Made by a program: the position numbers and the translations under genes | NCBI GenBank assembly: GCA_050290225.1 | Contig: JBNKHG010000091.1 | Location: forward strand, 19,358-83,357 | DNA: 64,000 bases | From: JBNKHG01 sp050290225 | GTDB lineage: Bacteria; Pseudomonadota; Gammaproteobacteria; Pseudomonadales; Cellvibrionaceae | Direction: 5' to 3' | The notes under the pieces: generated by a model | The model's database searches: none | Seen by the model: the letters and a program-made list of their open reading frames with translations, nothing else | Told to the model about the DNA's origin: nothing | Shown here: one piece after another, positions 34,502-42,033 of the stretch | How the letters are laid out: every line of letters begins with the position of its first letter | How positions within the stretch are numbered: position 1 is the first letter of the stretch

Positions 34502-34945
34502 TTAACTGTTTTTCAATTCTTCGAAAGCTGCTCGCAGTGCCAGCTCATAGCTCATCGCTCCGAACCCGCATATCACACCCTTGGCCACGTCGGAAAAGTA
34601 CGAGTGCTGCCGAAAGGCTTCACGGTTATGGACGTTGGATAGGTGCACTTCTATAAAAGGGATTTCTACCGCCAGTAGAGCGTCGCGCAGGGCCACACTG
34701 GTGTGAGTAAAGGCCGCTGGATTGATCAGGATAAAATTGACTCCCTCATTGCGGGCATCGTGAATACGGTCAATCAGCTCGTACTCCGCATTGCTCTGCA
34801 GTGCCTGAAAGTGGTGTCCCTGATCTATACAGAGGCTGTTTAAATGCTGGTTAATATCCGCAAGGGTGGTAGATCCATAGAGTTTGGGTTCGCGGGTGCC
34901 CAGCAGGTTAAGGTTGGGGCCGTGCAAAACGAGAATCGTTGCCAT
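34502..34945 (-). CDS. aroQ: Type II 3-dehydroquinate dehydratase
   Basis: A 147-aa shikimate-pathway enzyme that forms a dodecamer. It has the start ILVLHGPNLNLLGTREPKLY with the catalytic Tyr, QSNAEYELIDRIH, NPAAFTHTSVALRDAL and EVHLSNVHNREAFRQHS with the catalytic His. It precedes accB by 97 bp on the same strand. Confidence 0.97.
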   Translation of the reverse strand: MATILVLHGPNLNLLGTREPKLYGSTTLADINQHLNSLCIDQGHHFQALQSNAEYELIDRIHDARNEGVNFILINPAAFTHTSVALRDALLAVEIPFIEVHLSNVHNREAFRQHSYFSDVAKGVICGFGAMSYELALRAAFEELKNS

Positions 34946-35275
34946 GGAATTACCTGCAGCTTTTTTATTGTTTTCGATCCTGACCCCGTGGGCCAGCGAC
35001 CTGAAATAACCAGCTCCTAAAAAGTGCTGGTGAGTGTGCCGTAAAAATTAACAGCTGTCCATGGTGTTTTAACAAAAATGTGTAGTTGAGCGATAATCGC
35101 GGCAAGATTGCAGACGTTCTCGTATTATTAGCAGCTTTATGTTTCGAAGGTTAATAAAAAGGAATTTGTTTTTTGCACAATCTATCCAAATTTAACGATT
35201 TTTAGAACATTTGGCTTCCCAAAGCTTGAAAGTGCGAAAAATTTATTCGAATTTCGGCAAAAAGATGGCAAAAAG
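34946..35275. other. AT-rich gap between dsbD and aroQ
   Basis: A 330-bp stretch without a credible gene. It is AT-rich near the dsbD end and holds one weak inverted repeat (ACCAGC/GCTGGT, 35009-35031). It probably contains the aroQ-accBC promoter, but I could not assign elements with confidence. Confidence 0.5.
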
Positions 35276-37114
35276 TTATTTATTTGTCGCTAACGTGTTT
35301 TTTTCTTCTTTGTTGGATTTGATGCTTGCATTTTGAATGGCAGAAAGCAGAACTTTCTGGGTAAGAATTTGTGGAAGGATTTTGGCTGGCCCCTGACTAT
35401 TGGCAGGAAACATTAAGTAAAGGGGTACGCCACTTCGGCCATATTGATTCAATAGGCGGGTAATGTCGGCGTTGCTGTTGGTCCAGTCGCCTTTGAGGGT
35501 TGCGACGCCAAAGTGATCGAATGCCGCTTCCACGGCATCAGTGTGTAGTGCCAGGCGCTCATTGGTGAGGCAGGTCAGGCACCAGTCTGCGGTCAAATTG
35601 ATAAACACGGGCGTGCCGTTCTGGCGTAGCGAAGTCAACCGCTCCGGGCTGTAGGCTTGCCAGCGACTGTCGACATCGGGATGACTGTCGACACGGGTCA
35701 AACCAAAGGGGATAAGCAGTGCGGCAAACAGGGCAGTGGCTGTTGCCAGGCCGCGTCCCCAGTGTCGCGACTCTGCCCCGTGACTGAGCCAGAAAGCAAA
35801 GGCGATCAGCAGGGCACCCACGCAGACCAGTGCCACGCTGTCACTGCCGGCCTGGCGCCCAAGCACCCACAGCAACCATATGGCGGCCAGGTAGAGTGGA
35901 AAAGCCAGACTTTGGCGCAGGGTTTCCATCCAGGGGCCTGCGGCGGGCAGGTAACGCCCCAGATGCGGAATATAGCAAAGGACTAAGAACGGCAGCGCCA
36001 TGCCAAAGCCCAACGCAGCAAAGATCAGGAGGCTCACCGCAGCTGGCTGGGTCAGGGCATAGCCGAGGGCGGTGCCCATAAAAGGGGCGGTGCAGGGACT
36101 GGCCACGACCGCTGCCAGTACCCCGGTAAAGAAAGAACTGCGCCGGCCTGGGCTCTGGGTTAGATTTTGCCCCAGCCCCATCAGACGAGTGCCAAATGTC
36201 ACCAGGCCGGAGAGGCTCAAGCCCATGGCAAAAAACAGGTAGGCCAGCAGGCTGACAAGAATCGGTGACTGTAGCTGGAACCCCCAGCCCACGGCCTCTC
36301 CGCCAGCACGGGCGATCAGCATCAGGGCCGCCACCACCACAAACGAGGCCACGGCACCGGCCGAGTACATCCAGCCGTGGATGTGTTGGCTGTGATTGCT
36401 CTGGTGGGCCTCGGCCATGCTAAGGGCCTTGATCGACAGTACCGGGAATACACAGGGCATCAGGTTGAGGATCATACCCCCGGCGATGGCGAGCAAGAGG
36501 ATATAGGGTAACAGGGCCAGCTCTGATGCGGTTCCGGAAGGCGTTTCGATACCTGTTGGTTGTGCTCGACTCGGCGTTAAGAGGGCGATCTGTCCACTTT
36601 GGGGATCGATGGAATAGCGCTGGGTCTGGGGGGGGTAGCAGAGACCGGCATCGGCACATCCCTGGGATTGCACGCTCAGGGTGAAGGGTTGGGTCGTGGC
36701 CGGCAGCACGGCATTAATTTCGATACTGTTGTAATAAACCTCCAGCTCTTTCTCAAAATAATCGTCGTACTTTGACAGGCCCCGGGTGGCGAATGTCGGT
36801 GTCAGGGGGTGGCTTTTTCCTTCGATCTCTGCGGTAAGTTTAAACCTGTGCTGATAGAGGTAATAAGCCGGTGCTATATCCCAAAGAAGCTGCAGTTTGT
36901 TGCTTGAATCACTGTCGCCACCCGTCCAAAACAGCTCGAGCTTAAAAGCTTCATTCACAGGTAAAAAGTTGGATGGCCCGGAGGGCTGGACTTGTGCGAG
37001 ATCGGTGTTCCCCGAAAGATCGTTAAAGTTATCACCGGATGTCAGCTCCTGTGCCAGGGCATATTGGCCATTAAGGAGTTGGAAACACAGCAGTAACAAT
37101 AAAAAATTTCGCAT
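35276..37114 (-). CDS. dsbD: Thiol:disulphide interchange protein DsbD
   Basis: A 612-aa electron relay that passes reducing power from cytoplasmic thioredoxin to periplasmic DsbC/DsbG and cytochrome c maturation. The ATG at 37114 starts a clear signal peptide. Domains: periplasmic alpha domain with Cys153 and Cys159; a membrane domain with Cys221 (NLMPCVFPVL) and Cys341 (VASPCTAPFMG); and a thioredoxin-like C-terminal domain with TADWCLTCL (Cys512, Cys515). All six key cysteines are present. In Pseudomonas the homologue also lies next to aroQ-accBC. It could support haem attachment in the caa3 subunit II encoded nearby. Confidence 0.95.
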   Translation of the reverse strand: MRNFLLLLLCFQLLNGQYALAQELTSGDNFNDLSGNTDLAQVQPSGPSNFLPVNEAFKLELFWTGGDSDSSNKLQLLWDIAPAYYLYQHRFKLTAEIEGKSHPLTPTFATRGLSKYDDYFEKELEVYYNSIEINAVLPATTQPFTLSVQSQGCADAGLCYPPQTQRYSIDPQSGQIALLTPSRAQPTGIETPSGTASELALLPYILLLAIAGGMILNLMPCVFPVLSIKALSMAEAHQSNHSQHIHGWMYSAGAVASFVVVAALMLIARAGGEAVGWGFQLQSPILVSLLAYLFFAMGLSLSGLVTFGTRLMGLGQNLTQSPGRRSSFFTGVLAAVVASPCTAPFMGTALGYALTQPAAVSLLIFAALGFGMALPFLVLCYIPHLGRYLPAAGPWMETLRQSLAFPLYLAAIWLLWVLGRQAGSDSVALVCVGALLIAFAFWLSHGAESRHWGRGLATATALFAALLIPFGLTRVDSHPDVDSRWQAYSPERLTSLRQNGTPVFINLTADWCLTCLTNERLALHTDAVEAAFDHFGVATLKGDWTNSNADITRLLNQYGRSGVPLYLMFPANSQGPAKILPQILTQKVLLSAIQNASIKSNKEEKNTLATNK

Positions 37115-37460
37115 GTGGTGGTAAACTCTTTGCAAATTGTCCGGTCTTTTAATTATTGTGCTTGACGCTATTGGGATGCTGGGCACATGGTGTCGGGCGG
37201 TGATTGCTTTGACCCGGTCTTTCAGGCAGAGTTCGCGCTGAAAAGCGCTACCTTAAAAAGTGCTACCTTAAATGGAAACACTGTTCTGTATGTAGCCCGA
37301 GATCACATTGTAACCCAATGTGATCTTACCGGTTGCGTGCCTTACATGTTACGGTTGGCAGCGGGTGAGGATGGGCCGGATACCTATCGATAATAACGAT
37401 TGCTGATTGGGAATGTCGAGCACCTCCGCAAAGGGGGGAGCCAAGGGTGCTAAGAGAATA
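37115..37460. other. Divergent gap between dsbD and the TPR-like lipoprotein gene
   Basis: A 346-bp region. It holds a 15-bp tandem duplication (unit AAAAGYGCTACCTTA at 37241-37270) and a strong inverted repeat at 37300-37326. A 68-codon plus-strand frame spans part of it but has no good ribosome binding site and is probably spurious. Confidence 0.55.
37300..37326. promoter_or_regulatory. Perfect 11-bp inverted repeat
   Basis: AGATCACATTG (37300-37310) and CAATGTGATCT (37316-37326) are separated by TAACC. The half-sites contain TCACA and TGTGA, but in the opposite order to a CRP site. No T-run follows. It may be an operator or an mRNA hairpin. Confidence 0.6.
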
Positions 37461-38183
37461 ATGATGTTGAACGCGTTACCAACCCTGGGTTGGCAACTAT
37501 TGGTGGTGGTCGGATTGACTGCCTGTACGCCGGTGGCAATCGTGCCTGAGGCGCCGCCGCCCGCCCCGGTACAGCCGGTCTCAGTCCCCATACCGCAGGT
37601 CTCAACTGTGGATGAGGATGTACGCCACTTGCTGGAAGCGGCGGAAAGGGCGCTGGCGGCTGATCACCTGACTTCCCCAATACATGATAACGCTTACGAC
37701 CGCTACCAGGCGGTATTGCTTCTAAGACCCAATCACCCCCAGGCTTTGAGTGGCTTGCAGCAGGTACTGCTGCGCTACCTGGCCCTGGCGCGCCAGGAAG
37801 CGGCGCGCAGTGAATACGGCAAAGCCCGCGCCCTGCTCGAAAGGGCACGATTGGTGGACAAGGACAATCCCCAGGTGGCGGCCCTGACCCGTGAAGTGGC
37901 ACGCCAGCAGGCGCGGCAGCAGCGAGGTCCCCAATCCGAGAAGGAGTTCCCGTTGGCCCCGGAGCTGCTGGATAAGCGAGACCAGCAGATTGTAGGGCAG
38001 TTGGGGGATATTGCCCGCAAAGCCAGCCGCAGTGGTGAAACCTTGTTGATTGTTGCCCGTGCCGATGCCGAGGGGCGTTGGATTTACAGGCAGATGAAGC
38101 AGGCAGTGCCCGGCTTTCGCCTGCGCGGTGATATTAAATTGGGGAAAAAGGCAAAGGTGTTATTATTGCCCCCTATTGACTAG
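37461..38183 (+). CDS. Outer-membrane lipoprotein with helical repeat region
   Basis: A 240-aa protein. Two adjacent ATG codons (37461, 37464) follow AAGAGA. The signal peptide ends in a lipobox (GLTAC, Cys22), then a Pro/Val-rich linker. The middle region (DNAYDRYQAVLLLRPNHPQA then YGKARALLERARLVDKDNPQ) looks like two or three TPR-type helix pairs. The end is basic (DIKLGKKAKVLLLPP). I do not recognise a named function. It lies 82 bp upstream of the LapD-like gene and could be co-transcribed with it. Confidence 0.7.
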   Translation: MMLNALPTLGWQLLVVVGLTACTPVAIVPEAPPPAPVQPVSVPIPQVSTVDEDVRHLLEAAERALAADHLTSPIHDNAYDRYQAVLLLRPNHPQALSGLQQVLLRYLALARQEAARSEYGKARALLERARLVDKDNPQVAALTREVARQQARQQRGPQSEKEFPLAPELLDKRDQQIVGQLGDIARKASRSGETLLIVARADAEGRWIYRQMKQAVPGFRLRGDIKLGKKAKVLLLPPID

Positions 38184-38265
38184 AAGGGCGGTTGTAGCCC
38201 TGGAAAACAGTACCCAACCTTGCATTTTTGGGGAATAGCCACTAATCCCAAACAGGACGTTGCCC

Positions 38266-40233
38266 GTGAGCTTGCTTCGACAGCTTATTTTTGCCATCTC
38301 CTTATTGTTTATTGGCCTGCTGACCGCGAATCTGATGGTCAGTGTTTACAACGCTCGGGTATACCTTGCACAGCAGATGCAGGTGCAGGCCGATGACACT
38401 GCCACTTCCCTGGGATTGACGATTTCCCAGGCGGCACAGGCCAAGGACTTGGCGCAGCTCAACTCCATGGTGGACGTGATTTTTGATCGCGGTTATTACC
38501 GTCGGATCATTTATCGTAGCTTGGCCGGGGATTCTGTGGTCGAGCGCCAGTTGCCGATCAATATTGAAGGTGTACCAGCCTGGTTTATCGGTCTGATTTC
38601 CCTGCCCGAGCCCAGTGGACGTGCCGAGGTGGTTTCGGGTTGGTATCGACTGGGGGAACTGGAGGTGGTTGCTCATCCGGGCTACGCCTATCGGGATTTA
38701 TGGCGGGTGTTTAATGAGCAGTTGTGGTTATTTGTGATAACAGCACTGTTGTGTTGCGGTTTGGCCAGCCTGGGGTTGCGATACCTGTTGACGCCCTTGA
38801 AAAAAGTTGAGCGTCAGGCCGAGGCCATCTGCAGACGAGAATTTCCGGTCCAGGACGATCTGCCGCGCACGCCAGAGTTGCGACGTATGGTGGTGGCGAT
38901 GAATCGCATGGTCACCAAGATCAAGGCGATGTTTCAGGAACAGGTGGAGCTGTCCGAGAGCCTGCACTATCAATCTTTCCGGGACTCCATCACTGGCTTG
39001 TCCAACCGGCGGGATTTTGATGCCCGCTTCGAGGCCTATATCCGCTCGGAGAGGGGTGGCGGTGCCGGTGCGCTGTTGTTATTACAAGTTAGCCAACTGC
39101 AAAGTCTCAATGAGGACCAGGGGCGCGACACCGGAGATCAGTGTCTGCGTTCGGTGGCCGAATCCCTGGAAGGCGCTTTAGCGTCCTACGAGGGAGCGAT
39201 TGTTTCCCGTCGCTCCGGCGCTGATTTTTGTGTGTTTGTGCCAGGGCTGACCCAGGATGATGCGGAGCAACTGGCTGCGCACGTTTTCGATACGGTCAAA
39301 AGCAACGGTTGGTTTGCTGCTGACCATGGCCTGGATATACATCTGGGCCTGGCCTACAGCCAAGAGGTAACGCTCGACAATCAGTTGCTGGCGCAAGCAG
39401 ACCTGTCATTGCGCCAAGCCCAGCATCGCGATAGTGAAGGTTGGAACGCTTATATCCCGGAAGAGGAATCTATCGCTGAAATCCATGGGGCTGGCGACTG
39501 GCAGGCCCTGCTACAGCAAGCATTGGAAGAACGCCGTGTTGAGCTCCATTATCAACCGGTGGTGGCCGCCGATGACCAGTCGCTGTTGCATGTGGAGGTT
39601 CTGTGCCGGTTAAGGGTGGGGGAGTCAGTGATCACTGCCGGCGTGTTCTGGCCAATGGTCGAGCGCTTCCGGCTCTCTGCTTCCATGGATCAATTGGTGA
39701 TTGAACAGCTTCTCGACGATATTTGCGGTAAATCCGGCGATCTTCAATTTTGTATCAATCTATCTCCCAATTCTGTGCGGGAACCCGGTTTTGTGGACTG
39801 GTTGCTGACCTCTCTCGACCATCGACGTGAGGTGGTAAATAGACTGACATTTGAGCTGCCAGAAGCTTCACTGGAGAGTGCCGAAGTCGAGATCCGCAGT
39901 TTCGCCGAGCAATTGTTTGCTCGCGGGGCGGGCCTGTCCCTGGATCACTTCGGTTTGCGCGCGCAGGCCCTTCACCGTATGCAGAGTCTGCCACTGGCGA
40001 GCCTGAAGGTTGACAGCAGCTTTGTCCGGCACATCGACCGCAATGCTGATAACCGGTTTTTCGTCAAATCTCTGGTTCAGATTGCCCACAGTTGTGACAT
40101 TAAGATTCTGGCCGAGGGTGTGGAAACCCAGGAAGAGTGGAAGCAGTTGCAGTCGCTGGGATTGGACGGCGCCCAGGGTTACCATTTGGGGCGCCCGGCG
40201 GCGGAATGGCCATTCGCGACAGATAGTGAATAG
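38266..40233 (+). CDS. lapD: LapD-like c-di-GMP receptor (degenerate GGDEF-EAL protein)
   Basis: A 655-aa inner-membrane protein. The GTG at 38266 gives MSLLRQLIFA, matching Pseudomonas LapD, with AGGA upstream; a TTG at 38260 is the alternative. Order: TM1 (about 6-27), periplasmic LapD_MoxY domain (about 28-150) with Trp126 matching the tryptophan that docks LapG, TM2 (152-175), a HAMP segment, GGDEF (about 235-395) and EAL (about 410-650). The cyclase signature is degraded to SGADF (317-321) and EAL to EVL (444-446), so it should bind c-di-GMP, not make or cut it. LapD controls the protease LapG and thereby release of a large surface adhesin. No lapG is adjacent. Confidence 0.88.
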   Translation: MSLLRQLIFAISLLFIGLLTANLMVSVYNARVYLAQQMQVQADDTATSLGLTISQAAQAKDLAQLNSMVDVIFDRGYYRRIIYRSLAGDSVVERQLPINIEGVPAWFIGLISLPEPSGRAEVVSGWYRLGELEVVAHPGYAYRDLWRVFNEQLWLFVITALLCCGLASLGLRYLLTPLKKVERQAEAICRREFPVQDDLPRTPELRRMVVAMNRMVTKIKAMFQEQVELSESLHYQSFRDSITGLSNRRDFDARFEAYIRSERGGGAGALLLLQVSQLQSLNEDQGRDTGDQCLRSVAESLEGALASYEGAIVSRRSGADFCVFVPGLTQDDAEQLAAHVFDTVKSNGWFAADHGLDIHLGLAYSQEVTLDNQLLAQADLSLRQAQHRDSEGWNAYIPEEESIAEIHGAGDWQALLQQALEERRVELHYQPVVAADDQSLLHVEVLCRLRVGESVITAGVFWPMVERFRLSASMDQLVIEQLLDDICGKSGDLQFCINLSPNSVREPGFVDWLLTSLDHRREVVNRLTFELPEASLESAEVEIRSFAEQLFARGAGLSLDHFGLRAQALHRMQSLPLASLKVDSSFVRHIDRNADNRFFVKSLVQIAHSCDIKILAEGVETQEEWKQLQSLGLDGAQGYHLGRPAAEWPFATDSE

Positions 40234-40320
40234 GCGGCATCTCCGTTAATGGGAAATGGGTGGCTAGGCGGGGTTACGCTACGGTCTGGGCAAATTGAGT
40301 AACCGAAAAAAGGTAAGCTT

Positions 40321-40779
40321 ATGGACATGCGCCGCTGGAAGCGGGTGTTACTGCCTGGCATATTGGGCCTGGTAGTGTGGTCATTGGCGATGACCGCGGC
40401 GGCGGAGGCGTTGCTGTTCGCAAGCGATGCCTTTATCCGTGCCATGCCGCCGGGGCAAGCAGTGACCGCAGCCTTTATGCGGATACACAACCTGTCTGAC
40501 CGGGAAAGGCGTCTGGTCGACGTCAGGGCGCCCTTTGCCGAACGCGCTGAAATTCACGAACACAGTCATCATCAGGGAATGATGCGCATGCGTCGGATTA
40601 TGGATGTCCGCTTGCCTGCGCGCGCAGAGCAGGCGTTCAAGCCCGGCGGATATCATATAATGGTATTCGGTGTGCGAGGGACGTTGGACCCCGGGCAGAA
40701 GCTGCCACTGGAACTGGTGTTTGCCGACGGAGAAACCCTGTCAGTGATGGCGACGGTGCGCAGCGTGTTGGATGAGTAA
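40321..40779 (+). CDS. PCu(A)C-type periplasmic copper chaperone
   Basis: A 152-aa protein with a signal sequence (LLPGILGLVVWSLAMTAAAEA). The copper-binding pattern is present: HEHSHHQGMMRMRR and, about 20 residues on, GGYHIMVFG. These chaperones deliver Cu(I) to the CuA site of cytochrome oxidase subunit II or store copper. The caa3 oxidase operon of this window has such a CuA site, which makes it a plausible client, though the two loci are 8 kb apart. Confidence 0.88.
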   Translation: MDMRRWKRVLLPGILGLVVWSLAMTAAAEALLFASDAFIRAMPPGQAVTAAFMRIHNLSDRERRLVDVRAPFAERAEIHEHSHHQGMMRMRRIMDVRLPARAEQAFKPGGYHIMVFGVRGTLDPGQKLPLELVFADGETLSVMATVRSVLDE

Positions 40780-40870
40780 CCGCCGACACAGGTGTGTGGC
40801 AAGTCGATTCGGGCCGACGTGAAGGTGTCACCACAATGAGTATTGGAATTACGCAGAGAGAATTACAGGA

Positions 40871-41956
40871 ATGGCCTTGTCAAAGATGCAGCAATTCGGG
40901 GTAAAGTGGCGGAGTGGATTTCGAGAGTGGGTTGGTGATCTGCGCGAAGACTTTGTTGTCGATAATAGCGTGGCCAAAGTGGTTGGAGTGGTGTTGGCAA
41001 TCTACGTGCCGCTGGTGGTGGGTGTCGGCATCTTCTGGAGCAGTGAACCTGAGCTGTTTGATGTCAAAGCGGCGGTAGCGCAGAGATTGCCAGTCAAACA
41101 AGGCCAGACGGCGACAGATGTGGTGGGAGCCACCACTGCAGCGACTCTGTTGGAGGTGGTCGCCACTCTGCTGGAGAAACGCGGTGGTTATATCAGCAAT
41201 GACATCCTGCCTCCTGGCGTGTTGCTGGACAACATTCCCAAGTGGGAGTACGGCGTACTGATCCAGGTACGGGACCTGAGCAAAGCCATGCGCGAAGCCT
41301 TTAGCCGCTCGCAGTCCCAGTCCACCGAGGACAACAAACTGGCGCTGGCCGAATCGCGTTTTAATTTTGATCACAACAGCTGGGCCGTGCCGGCGTCGGA
41401 ATCCGAGTATCGCGAAGGCATGAAGTTTTTGCAGGACTACCTCAAGCGTCTTGCCGACGAGGACCAGCACAATGCCCAGTTCTTTGCCCGTGCCGACAAT
41501 TTGCGCTACTGGTTGAGTACTGTGGAGTCGCGTCTCGGTAGTTTGTCCCAGCGCCTGAGCGCCAGTGTCGGCCAACTTCGACTTAATACCGACCTGGCGG
41601 GCGAAGAGAAGGCCGTGCAGTCCACCGCAGCCCCGGGCGAGATGCTGGTAAAAACCCCCTGGATGGAAATCGATGATGTGTTTTACGAAGCACGCGGTGC
41701 CACCTGGGCATTGATTCAGTTTCTTAAAGCGGTGGAGATCGATTTTGCCGAGGTGCTGGAAAAGAAAAACGCCCTCGTCAGTCTGCGGCAGATTATTCGC
41801 GAACTGGAGGCGACCCAGGAGACTGTATACAGTCCCTTGATTCTCAATGGCAGCGGTTTCGGCCTGCTTGCCAACCACTCTCTGGTGATGGCCTCCTATA
41901 TTTCCCGCGCCAACGCGGCCCTTATCGATCTCCGTGATCTATTGGCGCAGGGCTAG
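40871..41956 (+). CDS. DUF2333 family membrane protein
   Basis: A 361-aa protein with one transmembrane helix near the N-terminus (VAKVVGVVLAIYVPLVVGVGIFW) and a large extracytoplasmic helical part. Motifs include the conserved RGGYISNDILPPGVLLDN and PWMEIDDVFYEARGATWALIQFLKA. The family is common in gammaproteobacteria and has no assigned function. The periplasmic domain is rich in helices with SRLGSLSQRLSA. It precedes polB by 77 bp on the same strand, but a functional link is not evident. Confidence 0.82.
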   Translation: MALSKMQQFGVKWRSGFREWVGDLREDFVVDNSVAKVVGVVLAIYVPLVVGVGIFWSSEPELFDVKAAVAQRLPVKQGQTATDVVGATTAATLLEVVATLLEKRGGYISNDILPPGVLLDNIPKWEYGVLIQVRDLSKAMREAFSRSQSQSTEDNKLALAESRFNFDHNSWAVPASESEYREGMKFLQDYLKRLADEDQHNAQFFARADNLRYWLSTVESRLGSLSQRLSASVGQLRLNTDLAGEEKAVQSTAAPGEMLVKTPWMEIDDVFYEARGATWALIQFLKAVEIDFAEVLEKKNALVSLRQIIRELEATQETVYSPLILNGSGFGLLANHSLVMASYISRANAALIDLRDLLAQG

Positions 41957-42033
41957 GTTACTGTTCGGCGCAACCGGATTTAAGCAGTCGGTTACACAGG
42001 TAGCGCTTTAAACGCTGCCATTTCGGGGACACT

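Noticed and set aside
37300..37326. CRP binding site
   Set aside because: TGTGA and TCACA occur in the reversed order to a CRP operator, so CRP binding is not expected.
37187..37393. Small plus-strand gene between dsbD and the lipoprotein gene
   Set aside because: No ribosome binding site, the frame runs through a direct repeat and an inverted repeat, and the protein looks random.
41957..42033. LexA box upstream of polB
   Set aside because: Only a CTG half-site (in TACTGTTCGG) is present; the matching CAG at the right distance is missing.
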